This document shows, one piece after another, positions 31,947-40,362 of a stretch of 64,000 nucleotides of DNA. The notes under the pieces are model-generated. The model saw only the letters and a program-made list of their open reading frames with translations. It did not search any database and was not told where the DNA came from. The stretch's first letter is position 1. The number at the start of each line of letters is the position of its first letter. Both the position numbers and the translations under genes were made by a program. The DNA comes from DASUPK01 sp963815665 (GTDB lineage: Bacteria > Actinomycetota > Thermoleophilia > Solirubrobacterales > 70-9). The stretch spans positions 372,001 to 436,000 of the forward strand of contig CAWFHN010000013.1 of the NCBI GenBank assembly GCA_963815665.1, in the 5' to 3' direction.

Positions 31947-32821
31947 TCGATCTCGACTCGGTCCGCGCGATCGACGTCCACACCCACGTCGAGGTCTCCG
32001 CCGACGGGCACGACCCGATTCCCCCGAAGCTCCGAGAGGCGTCCCAGCGCTACTTCCGCGACGGCGGCGGCACCCCGACCATCGACGACGTGGGCGCCTA
32101 CTACCGCGAGCGCGAAATGGCCGCGGTGGTCTTCACGGTGGACTGGGAGTCCCAGTCCGGGCGCCCGCCGGTCCCCAACGAGGAGGTCCTGGACGGCGCC
32201 GCCAAGTACGCCGACGTCCTGATCCCGTTCGCGAGCGTCGACCCGGCCCGCCCCGATGCGGTCGAGCGCGCCCGCAGGTTGATCGACGAGCACGACGTCC
32301 ACGGCTTCAAGTTCCACCCGAACCTCCAGGCGTTCTTCCCGAACGATCGCGCCGCCTACCCGCTCTACGAGGTGATCGCCGAGGCCGGGCTGCCCGCCCT
32401 CTTTCACACGGGCCACAGCGGAATCGGCTCGGGCCTGCCCGGCGGAGGGGGGGTCCGGCTCAAGTACTCGAACCCGATCCACGTCGATGACGTCGCCGCC
32501 GACTTCCCGGAGATGCCGATCGTGCTCGCGCACCCGTCCTTCCCGTGGCAGGACGAGGCGCTCTCGATCGCGATGCACAAACCGGAGGTCTACATCGACC
32601 TCTCCGGGTGGTCGCCGAAGTACTTCCCGCCTCAGCTCGTGCGCTACGCGAACACCCTTCTGCGGCGGCAGGTCCTCTTCGGCTCCGACTACCCGATGAT
32701 CACGCCCGAGCGCTGGCTGGGGGACTTCGAGCGGCTCGAGATCGACGACGAGGTCAGGCCGCTGATCCTCAAGGAAAACGCCGCCAGATTGCTCGGATTG
32801 CGCTCAGATACGGGGAATTGA
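31943..32821 (+). CDS. Amidohydrolase-family protein, probable 4-hydroxyphenyl-beta-ketoacyl-CoA hydrolase (CouO-like)
   Basis: A 292-residue amidohydrolase-2 protein. Metal ligands are visible as HTH (13-15), His in FHTGHSG, His in LAHPSFPW and Asp in FGSDYPM. The pattern KFHPNLQAFFPNDR followed by the LKYSNPIH segment resembles CouO, the enzyme that cleaves the side chain of 4-hydroxyphenyl-beta-ketoacyl-CoA in actinobacterial p-coumarate degradation. That reaction yields 4-hydroxybenzoate, which PobA uses. The GTG start overlaps the MaoC stop. A gamma-resorcylate-type decarboxylase is the alternative within the same superfamily. Confidence 0.75.
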   Translation: MIDLDSVRAIDVHTHVEVSADGHDPIPPKLREASQRYFRDGGGTPTIDDVGAYYREREMAAVVFTVDWESQSGRPPVPNEEVLDGAAKYADVLIPFASVDPARPDAVERARRLIDEHDVHGFKFHPNLQAFFPNDRAAYPLYEVIAEAGLPALFHTGHSGIGSGLPGGGGVRLKYSNPIHVDDVAADFPEMPIVLAHPSFPWQDEALSIAMHKPEVYIDLSGWSPKYFPPQLVRYANTLLRRQVLFGSDYPMITPERWLGDFERLEIDDEVRPLILKENAARLLGLRSDTGN

Positions 32822-32847
32822 CAACAAACCAAACGAAATGACTTTCT

Positions 32848-32856
32848 TGGTATAGG
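32848..32856 (+). promoter_or_regulatory. Possible extended -10 promoter for the ABC transporter operon
   Basis: TGGTATAGG matches an extended -10 (TGnTATAnn) in an AT-rich patch 57 bases before the binding-protein start. A perfect TTGACA lies at 32818-32823 but is too far (27 bases) to pair with it. The transporter may have its own promoter in addition to read-through. Confidence 0.35.
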
Positions 32857-32912
32857 ATCACGCGAGGGCCGCCGGAACCGACCGATGGCCGGTAACAGAG
32901 GAGGAGAGATCG

Positions 32913-34244
32913 GTGAAGAGGTACTTCGGCTCGACGAGAGGGCGATCCGTCACCACGCTATTCGTGGTCGCGGCCGGACTCTCGCTATTCGTCGCCGCAT
33001 GCGGCGGCAGTGGAAGCAAGAGCAGCAACAGCGGATCTGTCGTAGACAATCCAAAGTGCGGCAACGGCAACGGTCAGAAGCCCACCGGCACCCCGATCAA
33101 GATCGGGGGAATCGCAACGAAGCAGCCCGGTACGGACTTCACCGATGGTGTCTTGACCACCAAGGCGTACTTCGACTGCGTCAACGCCAACGGTGGCATC
33201 AACGGCCATCCGATCCAGTACATCTATGAGACTGAGCAGACCGATCCGGCTCAGAATGCGGCGCTGGCGCGCAAGCTGGTCGAGACGGACGGTGTCGTCG
33301 GCATGGCCGGCGGGTTCAGCCTGATCGAGTGCGACGTCAACCACAGCTACTACGAGCAGAAGGGCATCGGCGTCCTCAACGCCGGCATCGCGCCCTCCTG
33401 CTGGGCCAGCCCGAACAGCGCACCCGTCAACATGGGGCCGCGCTACAGCTCGGACGGCGCCACGCAGGCCGTCATCCGGCAGGACGTCGACAAGATCTCG
33501 TTCGACCAGTCGAACGTGCCGGGAACCGGATACATCGCGGCCGGCCCGAAGATCGTGGCCGACGCCGCGGGCATCCCGATCCAGGAGAACACCGACAACG
33601 TCCCGATTCAGGACGCCAACTCGGTCGCGGTCAAGCTGACCCAGCAGGCCGGCCCGAACGGTGCCGTGGTTCTCAACTTCACGCCTCCCGAGGCGCTGAA
33701 GATCCTCCAGGCCGCCCAGCAGCAGGGCCTAGAGGACAGCGTCAAGGCGTGGGGCTGCTCGACGCCGTGCAACACCGACTTCCTGGCGCAGGCGCTGGGG
33801 ACGAAGTGGGACGGCAAGCTGCTCGTCAACGCGGAGCTCAACGTGACCGACTACGACGGTCCCGACTCGCAGCTCTACCGCTCGGTGATGAAGAAGTACG
33901 GCCAGAACGTGGCCGGCGGTCTGGGCAGCTTCAGCCAGATGGGTTACCTGATGGGCGAGTTCATGACCAACGCACTGGAGAAGGTGCAGGGTCCGTACAC
34001 GGTGAAGAGCGTGAACGACCAGGTCTTCGCCCTGAAGGACCAGAAGACGGACATCCTGTGCCGGCCCTGGTACTTCGGGCGGGCACCGCTGCATATCCCG
34101 AACAACGTTGACCGGACCACGACTCCGGACAACGGCCACATGGTTCAGAAGGAGGATTGCTTCGACATCTCGGCAGATGATCCGGACATCGCGAAGGTCC
34201 GCCAGATTGAGCAGGCGGATCCGAGCCTGACCGGCGGAAGTTGA
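32913..34244 (+). CDS. ABC transporter substrate-binding lipoprotein (LivK/branched-chain type)
   Basis: A 443-residue periplasmic-type binding protein anchored as a lipoprotein. The signal peptide ends in the lipobox FVAAC with the modified Cys at C30, followed by a Gly/Ser/Asn linker. The mature part is a type I binding fold with internal Cys pairs. It delivers a solute to the permeases encoded next. In aromatic clusters this family often carries aromatic acids (as HbaE or PhaE-type transporters) rather than amino acids. The GTG start follows GAGGAGGAG. Confidence 0.9.
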   Translation: MKRYFGSTRGRSVTTLFVVAAGLSLFVAACGGSGSKSSNSGSVVDNPKCGNGNGQKPTGTPIKIGGIATKQPGTDFTDGVLTTKAYFDCVNANGGINGHPIQYIYETEQTDPAQNAALARKLVETDGVVGMAGGFSLIECDVNHSYYEQKGIGVLNAGIAPSCWASPNSAPVNMGPRYSSDGATQAVIRQDVDKISFDQSNVPGTGYIAAGPKIVADAAGIPIQENTDNVPIQDANSVAVKLTQQAGPNGAVVLNFTPPEALKILQAAQQQGLEDSVKAWGCSTPCNTDFLAQALGTKWDGKLLVNAELNVTDYDGPDSQLYRSVMKKYGQNVAGGLGSFSQMGYLMGEFMTNALEKVQGPYTVKSVNDQVFALKDQKTDILCRPWYFGRAPLHIPNNVDRTTTPDNGHMVQKEDCFDISADDPDIAKVRQIEQADPSLTGGS

Positions 34245-34266
34245 TCAGGGGGCTGTGAGTCTCTAA

Positions 34267-35169
34267 ATGCCTAGTTGGCACGACTTTCAGCCCTTCATCG
34301 TCACCGGCCTGGCCCTCGGCGGGGTGTACGCCCTGTCGGGGGCCGGGATGGTGGTCCTCTACCGAACCACTGGGGTGTTGAACCTGGCCTTCGGCGCGGT
34401 CGGGGCAATGTCCGCCCTGATCGCCTGGGACCTGATCAACAACTCGCTCTGGCCGGAATGGCCCGCGTACGGAGTGGCCGTCCTGATCGCCGCCGGAATC
34501 ACGCTGGCCTACGGGGTGATCATCGGGCCCGCGCTCGCCCGCCGGGATGCACTGGTCAAGGCGACGGCGACCCTCGGCCTGGCGCTGATCCTGCTCGGGG
34601 CCATGTCCTGGATCTGGAGCGACAAGGCGCGCTCGCAGGTGCTGCCGACCTCGACCCATGCCTTCGACATCGGCCAGGTGGCCGTGACCTGGACCCAGGT
34701 GATCGCGTTCGGGCTCGGGGTGGTCGTCGTCTTCGGTACCGCCGCCTTCCTCAATTACACGAACCTCGGCACCGCGATGCGTGGGCTCGCCAACGACCGC
34801 GAGATCACCGCCACGCTCGGCGTCCCGGTGCGATGGGTGGAGGCACAGGCCTGGCTCGTCTCCGGGATCCTCTCGGGGATCTCGGGCCTGCTGCTCTCGG
34901 ACCTGGTCGGTCTCGACGCGGTCAGCCTGACCTTCCTGGTGATCTCCTCCCTCGCGGCGGCACTGATCGCCCAGCTGCGGTCGCTCCTGATCACCTTCTT
35001 CGCGGCGCTCGTCGTGGGGCTGGTCAGCGCCCTGGCGACCCCGATCACATCAATCTCGGAGTACCGCAACATGGCGCCCTTCGTGATCGCGACCATCGCG
35101 CTGCTGGTGATCTCGCGCAAGCGCGAGATCTCGTTCACGGGGACTGGATTGGGCAATGGACGCGGCTGA
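34267..35169 (+). CDS. livH: ABC transporter permease LivH
   Basis: A 300-residue inner-membrane permease with about eight hydrophobic segments and the family features LNLAFGAVGAMSA near the N-terminus and MRGLANDREITATLGV in the cytoplasmic coupling loop (about 172-188). It pairs with LivM to form the channel of a branched-chain-type importer. It starts 22 bases after the binding protein and overlaps livM by 14 bases. The cargo is probably an aromatic acid, given the genes around it. Confidence 0.92.
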   Translation: MPSWHDFQPFIVTGLALGGVYALSGAGMVVLYRTTGVLNLAFGAVGAMSALIAWDLINNSLWPEWPAYGVAVLIAAGITLAYGVIIGPALARRDALVKATATLGLALILLGAMSWIWSDKARSQVLPTSTHAFDIGQVAVTWTQVIAFGLGVVVVFGTAAFLNYTNLGTAMRGLANDREITATLGVPVRWVEAQAWLVSGILSGISGLLLSDLVGLDAVSLTFLVISSLAAALIAQLRSLLITFFAALVVGLVSALATPITSISEYRNMAPFVIATIALLVISRKREISFTGTGLGNGRG

Positions 35170-36253
35170 GGCTTCCGGTGCCGGCCTGATCGCGCGCGTC
35201 GGGCGGCCGATCTCGCAGTTCGACCGCGGCGCGCGCATCCGGGTGGCGGTGATCGCCGTCCTCTTCGCCTTCGCGCTCCTGGTGTTGCCCGGCATGCTGA
35301 GCACCTACTGGACCGACGTTGCAACCTCGGTCGTGGTCTACACGATCGTGGCCCTGGGGCTCAGCCTGTTGATGGGCCGCGTCGGCCTGGTCTCGCTGGG
35401 GCAGGTGGCGGTCCTGGCGCTCGGTGCCTGGGTCGGAGCCCGGCTGCTGTTCGCCACCGGCCTGCCGTTCCCCGTCGTCACGATCATGACCGGGCTGATC
35501 ACGATGGTGCTGGGCTCGCTGGTGGGTCTCCCGGCACTGCGAGTGAGCGGCCTGTATCTCGCGCTGATCACCCTGATGCTCGCCGGAGCGATCACGGTTG
35601 TGATCGCGGCAACCGACTTCCCGAACGGCGGAGGCGGCTTCCTCGGCCACACCAACGCGACGACCGGCGCCACGCAGATCCGGCGCCCGGCGATCGCTAC
35701 GGGGGACCACGCCTACTTCCGCTACGCATTGATCTGGATGGCGCTGATGTTCCTGCTCGCGCTCTGGCACGTGCGCGGCAAGCCCGGCCGAGCCTGGGCG
35801 ACCATCCGCCAGTCGGAGCCGGCCGCCCTGGCCGCCGGGATCAACATCAGCCTCTACAAGATGTGGGCCTTCGCGCTGGCCTCCTTCATGACCGGGATCG
35901 CGGGGGCGCTGCTGGCCGGCAGCTCGGGCACCCTCTTCAACCTCACCTTCCCGACCCAGGACTCGATCATCCTGCTCGCCGTGGTCCTGATGGGCGGGAT
36001 CTACAGCCTCTGGGGCGCGGTGGTCGCCGGCATCCTGATCAAGCTGCTGCCCGCCCTCCTGAACAACTGGGGGCTGCCTCCCGACCTATTGACCATCCTC
36101 TTCGGCATCGGCGTCATCCAGGTTCTGACCACCGCGCCGGCGGGCCTGGTCGACCAGTTCCCCAAGGACATGGCGAGGCTGGGGCGCTTTCTCTGGCGAC
36201 TTGTGGGCAGCCCGGGGGCTCGGGCAGCCGGAGGCGCGGCGGGGTCGAAGTGA
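35156..36253 (+). CDS. livM: ABC transporter permease LivM
   Basis: A 365-residue membrane protein with about ten hydrophobic segments, including the family core GRVGLVSLGQVA and the coupling-loop IRQSEPAALAAGINI stretch near 219-233. It is the second permease of the importer. The C-terminus carries a short Arg/Gly-rich tail. Its stop overlaps the livG start (GTGA), so translation is coupled. Confidence 0.92.
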   Translation: MDAAEASGAGLIARVGRPISQFDRGARIRVAVIAVLFAFALLVLPGMLSTYWTDVATSVVVYTIVALGLSLLMGRVGLVSLGQVAVLALGAWVGARLLFATGLPFPVVTIMTGLITMVLGSLVGLPALRVSGLYLALITLMLAGAITVVIAATDFPNGGGGFLGHTNATTGATQIRRPAIATGDHAYFRYALIWMALMFLLALWHVRGKPGRAWATIRQSEPAALAAGINISLYKMWAFALASFMTGIAGALLAGSSGTLFNLTFPTQDSIILLAVVLMGGIYSLWGAVVAGILIKLLPALLNNWGLPPDLLTILFGIGVIQVLTTAPAGLVDQFPKDMARLGRFLWRLVGSPGARAAGGAAGSK

Positions 36254-36969
36254 TCAAGGTCGAGAACCTCGAGGTGCGGTTCGGCGGCGTCAAGCCGATT
36301 GACCAGATGAGCGTGACCTTCCCCGGCGGCACCTGCGGCCTGATCGGCCCGAACGGAGCGGGCAAGACCACCTTCTTCAACGTGCTCAGTGGATTCGTCA
36401 AGCCGTCGGGCGGGACGGTCATGGCCTTCGACGAGAACCTGCTGGCGATGACGGACTTCCGCCGGGCGCGCTGGGGCCTGCGCCGGACCTTCCAGACGGA
36501 GCAGGCGATCGAGGAGCTCTCGCTCTACGACAACGTCGCCATGGTGGAGGAGCACTCCAGCAACAACGGCGGCACGTCCCGGCGCGACGACGTGCTCGGG
36601 TCCCTCGAGTTCGTCGGACTCGGTGGCCGGGACCCCTACACGAAGGTCGGCACGCTCGGCGCGCGCGAGCGGCGGCTCGTCGAGATCGCCCGCGCCGTGG
36701 TCGGCAAGCCGCGCGCTGTGCTCCTCGATGAGCCTGCGGCCGGGCTGCCCGACGAGGAGACGGAGCACATGGGCAGCGTAATCCGGAAGATCCCCGAGCA
36801 GATCGGGGCATTGGTGATCCTCGTCGACCACGACATGAGCCTGGTGTCCGCCTGCTGCGAGCTCACCTCCGTGCTCGACTTCGGCAAGCTGATCGCCTCC
36901 GGCCCGACCGATGAGGTGCTGCGGGACGAACAGGTGATTCGCGCATACCTCGGGGCGGAGGAGCTATGA
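36250..36969 (+). CDS. livG: ABC transporter ATP-binding protein LivG
   Basis: A 239-residue ATPase with Walker A GPNGAGKT (33-40) and Walker B VLLDEPAAG near 160. The usual LAYGQQRR signature reads LGARERR (about 137-143), with Arg at the conserved Gly, so the signature is degenerate. Its partner LivF has an intact LSGGEQQ and may complete a composite ATP site. The start is GTG 36250, overlapping livM; the open frame further upstream lies within livM. The first ATPase of the importer. Confidence 0.9.
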   Translation: MIKVENLEVRFGGVKPIDQMSVTFPGGTCGLIGPNGAGKTTFFNVLSGFVKPSGGTVMAFDENLLAMTDFRRARWGLRRTFQTEQAIEELSLYDNVAMVEEHSSNNGGTSRRDDVLGSLEFVGLGGRDPYTKVGTLGARERRLVEIARAVVGKPRAVLLDEPAAGLPDEETEHMGSVIRKIPEQIGALVILVDHDMSLVSACCELTSVLDFGKLIASGPTDEVLRDEQVIRAYLGAEEL

Positions 36970-37721
36970 GCGAGAAGGGCGACGTGCTGACCCTCGAGAA
37001 CCTGACCGTGGCGCGCGGCGGCCGGCCCGTGGTTCGCGACGTCTCGATCCGGATCGATCCGGGCGAGGTGACCGCGCTGCTCGGTCCGAACGGCGCGGGC
37101 AAGTCGAGCCTGGTGCTCGCGGTCAGCGGTGTCCTGCGGCCCGAGTCCGGGTCGGTGAGGCTGAATGGGACCGACCTGAGCGGGACCCGTCCCGAGAAGA
37201 TCCGCGCCGCCGGGGTCGCCGTGGTCCCGGAGGGCAGGCGGCTTCTCTCGGAGCTCACGGTCGAGGACAACCTCCGGGTTGCGACCTACTCGCTCCCCCG
37301 CCAGGAGGCGGACGCCGGTCTGGACTACGCACTGGAGATGTTCCCCGAGCTCAAGGATCGGCTCGACACCCGCTCGCGGTCGCTCTCCGGCGGCGAGCAG
37401 CAGATGCTCGTCCTGGCGCAGGCGCTGGTCTCGAAGCCCAAGTTCGTGCTGATCGACGAGCTTTCCCTCGGCCTCGCCCCGGTCGTCGTCAAGCGCCTGA
37501 TCCCCACGATCGAGAAGCTGGCCGCTGAAGGCATCGGCGTGCTGTTGATCGAGCAGTTCGCCACGATCGCCCTGGGGATGGCCAACGAGGCATACGTGAT
37601 GGGCCACGGGAAGATCGAGTTCTCCGGGACCGCCGACGATCTCAAGCGCAAGCCCGAGCTGCTCCAGTCCGCCTACCTGACTCGAGCAAGCACCACCAAC
37701 GGAGGTGAGGAAGAGAAATGA
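36966..37721 (+). CDS. livF: ABC transporter ATP-binding protein LivF
   Basis: A 251-residue ATPase with Walker A GPNGAGKS (40-47), intact signature LSGGEQQ near 140, and Walker B VLIDELSLGLAP. The latter two are the typical LivF forms. It completes the five-gene importer (binding protein, LivH, LivM, LivG, LivF). Its ATG overlaps the livG stop, and its stop overlaps the E1 alpha start (ATGA). The transporter and the dehydrogenase are therefore translated as one unit. Confidence 0.92.
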   Translation: MSEKGDVLTLENLTVARGGRPVVRDVSIRIDPGEVTALLGPNGAGKSSLVLAVSGVLRPESGSVRLNGTDLSGTRPEKIRAAGVAVVPEGRRLLSELTVEDNLRVATYSLPRQEADAGLDYALEMFPELKDRLDTRSRSLSGGEQQMLVLAQALVSKPKFVLIDELSLGLAPVVVKRLIPTIEKLAAEGIGVLLIEQFATIALGMANEAYVMGHGKIEFSGTADDLKRKPELLQSAYLTRASTTNGGEEEK

Positions 37722-38743
37722 CAGAGACCTGGGACAAGGAGAGCCGGGGCCGGGCGCTCGAGCGAATGCTGACGATCCGCCGCTTCGAGGAGGCCGTCAA
37801 CGGGCTCTTCCACACCGACCACGCGTTCATGACCCACTTCCACCTCTACATCGGGCAGGAGTCGACCGGAGTGGGCCTGATGGAGGCGCTCGGGGACGGC
37901 GACAAGCTCGCCACCCACCACCGCAACCACGGCCATGTGCTCGCCCGCGGCTCCGACCCCAAGAAGGCGCTCGCCGAGATCCTCGGCCGCGAGACCGGCC
38001 TCAACAAGGGCGCCGGCGGGACGCTCCACATGAGCGACCCCGGCCTCGGCTTCATCTCGACCTCCTCGATCGTCGGCGGCAGCATCTCGCTCGCCAACGG
38101 CGCGGCGTTTGCGCTCAAGCAGGAGGGCGACGACGCGATCGCCGTCGGCCTCTTCGGCGACGGCGCCCTCGAGGAGGGGATCGCCTACGAGTCCCTCAAC
38201 CTGGCGGCGCTCTACGAGCTGCCGGTGCTGTTCGTCTGCGAGAACAACAGCGAGGGGGCCCTGGGCTCCGCCGGTGGCGGCTTCCCGACCTCCGTCTCCG
38301 CGGTCAAGGACCTGACCACGATCCCGAAGACCTTCGGCATCCCGGTCGAGACCGTGGACGGCCGCGACCTGGAGGCGGTCAACGAGCTCGCCGCCAAGGC
38401 GGTCGAGCACTGCCGAGCGCGCAAGGGGCCGTTCTTCATCCACGCCGTGACCGAGCGGTGGGCGGGCAGCCAGCCCCTCTGGCCGGAGCTGACCACCGGC
38501 GAGCTCGACATCTCGATGGCGTGGGACGACTCCGCGATCACCGGCGAGCACGCGGACTGGTACCGCGACCACGACCCGGTGCTGATCTACGCGCGTCAGC
38601 TGCTCGGATCCGGCGACATCGCCCAGGACGAGCTGACCGACATGGACGCGCAGGCCACCGCGGCGATCGCCGAGGCGCGCGAGTTCGCTATGGAGAGCCC
38701 GAGACCCACGCCCGAGTCCGCCCTCGAACACGTCTTCGCGTAA
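37718..38743 (+). CDS. Thiamine-diphosphate dehydrogenase E1 alpha subunit, first pair
   Basis: A 341-residue E1 alpha protein of the pyruvate/acetoin/branched-chain 2-oxoacid dehydrogenase family. The ThDP motif spans FGDGALEEG to CENN (about 147-176), and HRNHGHVLARG and the HMSDPG active-site region are present. It needs the beta subunit encoded next and normally an E2/E3 core, neither of which is in this window. Coupling to livF suggests that it acts on the imported compound or its product. Which 2-oxoacid (or acyloin) is used cannot be told. Confidence 0.88.
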   Translation: MTETWDKESRGRALERMLTIRRFEEAVNGLFHTDHAFMTHFHLYIGQESTGVGLMEALGDGDKLATHHRNHGHVLARGSDPKKALAEILGRETGLNKGAGGTLHMSDPGLGFISTSSIVGGSISLANGAAFALKQEGDDAIAVGLFGDGALEEGIAYESLNLAALYELPVLFVCENNSEGALGSAGGGFPTSVSAVKDLTTIPKTFGIPVETVDGRDLEAVNELAAKAVEHCRARKGPFFIHAVTERWAGSQPLWPELTTGELDISMAWDDSAITGEHADWYRDHDPVLIYARQLLGSGDIAQDELTDMDAQATAAIAEAREFAMESPRPTPESALEHVFA

Positions 38744-38753
38744 GGAGAATCCG

Positions 38754-39746
38754 ATGCCGACCAAGAACTACGCCGACGCGATGCTCGATGTGCTGAGCAA
38801 GAACATGGACGAGGACCCGAACTTCGTCGTCATGGGCAATGAGGTGCTCGGGATCGGCCCGGAGGGCATGCAGTTCGAGCCCTTCCAGAAGAAGTACGGA
38901 GACCGCATCCTCTTCCCGCCCTGCTCGGAGGCCGCCTACACCGCGATGGCCGCCGGCGCGGCGATGTGCGGGCACCGGATGTTCGCCCACCTCGGGCTCG
39001 CCTCGTTCACCTATCCGGCGATCTCCTCGATCGCCAACGAGATCTCGACCGCCCGGACTTCCTCGGGTGGCACCATCAGCTGCCCGGTCACCCTGCACAT
39101 CAGCCACGGCCTCCTGCACGGAGGCGGCGCCCAGCACTCGGAGAGCCCGTTCGGCATGTACTGGAACCTGCCGGGGATCGAGATCGCCGCTCCCTCCGGG
39201 GCCAAGGAAGTCAAGGGGCTGCTGACGACCGCCATCAAGTCGGACAACCCGACCATCGTCCTCACCCACGCCTTCGGCTATGGCGCCGAGGACGACGTCC
39301 CGGATGGGGACTTCGAGATCCCCTTCGGGAAGGCAAACGTGGTGCGCGAGGGCAGCGATGTGACGATCGTCGCCTGCTCGATGATGACCTCGATCGCGCT
39401 CGGCGCCGCCGAGGAGCTGGCCGGCGAGGGCATCAACGCCGAGGTGATCGACCTCCGCACGCTGGTCCCGCTCGACGAGAAGACGATCCTCGACTCGGTC
39501 GCCAAGACCGGGCGCCTGATCGTCACCGACGAGGGGCGCATGAACTGCGGGGTCGCATCGGAGATCGCCGCGATGGTCAGCGAGAAGGGGCTCGATTCCC
39601 TGAAGGCGTCCGTCGCCCGGGTTGCCCGAACGGACGCGCCGGTGGCCGCCAATCAGATCCAGGAGGAGTACATCTCCCCCACGGCGGAGAAGATCGTCTC
39701 CGCGGCGCGGCAGGTCGTCGTCGAGGTCCCCGCCGCGGCGGCCTAG
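38754..39746 (+). CDS. Thiamine-diphosphate dehydrogenase E1 beta subunit, first pair
   Basis: A 330-residue transketolase-like E1 beta protein with MGNEVLGIG near the start, HGGGAQHSES (about 122-131) at the active site, and the C-terminal transketolase domain with VIDLRTLVPLDE. It pairs with the preceding E1 alpha. A GGAG site 10 bases upstream supports the ATG. It is followed by a 188-base gap holding a large inverted repeat, which may end or attenuate the transcript. Confidence 0.88.
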   Translation: MPTKNYADAMLDVLSKNMDEDPNFVVMGNEVLGIGPEGMQFEPFQKKYGDRILFPPCSEAAYTAMAAGAAMCGHRMFAHLGLASFTYPAISSIANEISTARTSSGGTISCPVTLHISHGLLHGGGAQHSESPFGMYWNLPGIEIAAPSGAKEVKGLLTTAIKSDNPTIVLTHAFGYGAEDDVPDGDFEIPFGKANVVREGSDVTIVACSMMTSIALGAAEELAGEGINAEVIDLRTLVPLDEKTILDSVAKTGRLIVTDEGRMNCGVASEIAAMVSEKGLDSLKASVARVARTDAPVAANQIQEEYISPTAEKIVSAARQVVVEVPAAAA

Positions 39747-39798
39747 CCGCAGCGGAGCGGCGGTGATGCCCGTGGGCCTCCCTGGAACGGTCGCCAGG

Positions 39799-39905
39799 AA
39801 ATGACGAGGCTCAGGCGGCGCCAGGCAAGGACGCAGGGAGCCCGCGTAGTGGTACTACGCGGGCGACCGAGGGCGCTGCATGGCGACGATCTGAGGCCGT
39901 CATTT
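39799..39905. repeat. 107-base imperfect palindrome (REP-like extragenic hairpin)
   Basis: The element is symmetric about base 39852. The core is GCCCGCGTAGT (39840-39850), loop GGT, then the exact complement to 39864. Further pairing includes CGCCA/TGGCG, CTCAG/CTGAG, and outer arms AAATGACG (39799-39806) and CGTCATTT (39898-39905) at mirror positions. It lies between the E1 beta and VOC genes. It could be a repetitive extragenic palindrome or an mRNA processing/attenuation hairpin. No second copy was noticed in this window. Confidence 0.65.
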
Positions 39906-39934
39906 ACGGCGGACCGTTTCAGAGAGGTCCACGA

Positions 39935-40360
39935 ATGCCGCTGACCAGGCTCGACCACCTCCTGGTGCTGAGCGACGACATGGACGTGACGCGCGACTTC
40001 TACCGCGACGCGCTGGGACTCGAAGTGGGCGACCGCCCGCCCCTGGAGTTCCCCGGCTACTGGCTCTACGCACGGGGCGTGCCCTGCGTCCACGTCGCCG
40101 ATCGCGAGGCCTACACGGTGCACTCAGCGAACACCGGGATCGCGGCGTCGCCACCGGCGGAAGGCACCGGCGCGGTCGACCATCTGGCCTTCGCCGGCGA
40201 CGACTTCCAAGAGGCCGCCGGCCGTCTCGAGCGCAATGGAGTTGAGGCCAAGACCAACACGGTCCCAGGCATCGGGATGCGGCAGCTGTTCTTCGAGGAC
40301 CCCAACGGGGTCAAGATCGAAATCAACGTGATGCCCGCCGAGGGCGACAAGGAGGAGTGA
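39935..40360 (+). CDS. VOC-family (glyoxalase/dioxygenase-like) single-domain protein
   Basis: 141 residues with one vicinal-oxygen-chelate fold: RLDHLLVLSDD (His near 7), VDHLAFAGDD (His near 82) and a C-terminal EINV (Glu near 130). These are the usual three metal ligands. Such proteins are isomerases, lyases or dioxygenases that bind a divalent metal and often dimerise. It is translationally coupled to a TIM-barrel isomerase-like gene, so the two may act on the same intermediate. The exact reaction is unknown. Confidence 0.8.
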   Translation: MPLTRLDHLLVLSDDMDVTRDFYRDALGLEVGDRPPLEFPGYWLYARGVPCVHVADREAYTVHSANTGIAASPPAEGTGAVDHLAFAGDDFQEAAGRLERNGVEAKTNTVPGIGMRQLFFEDPNGVKIEINVMPAEGDKEE

Positions 40361-40362
40361 CG

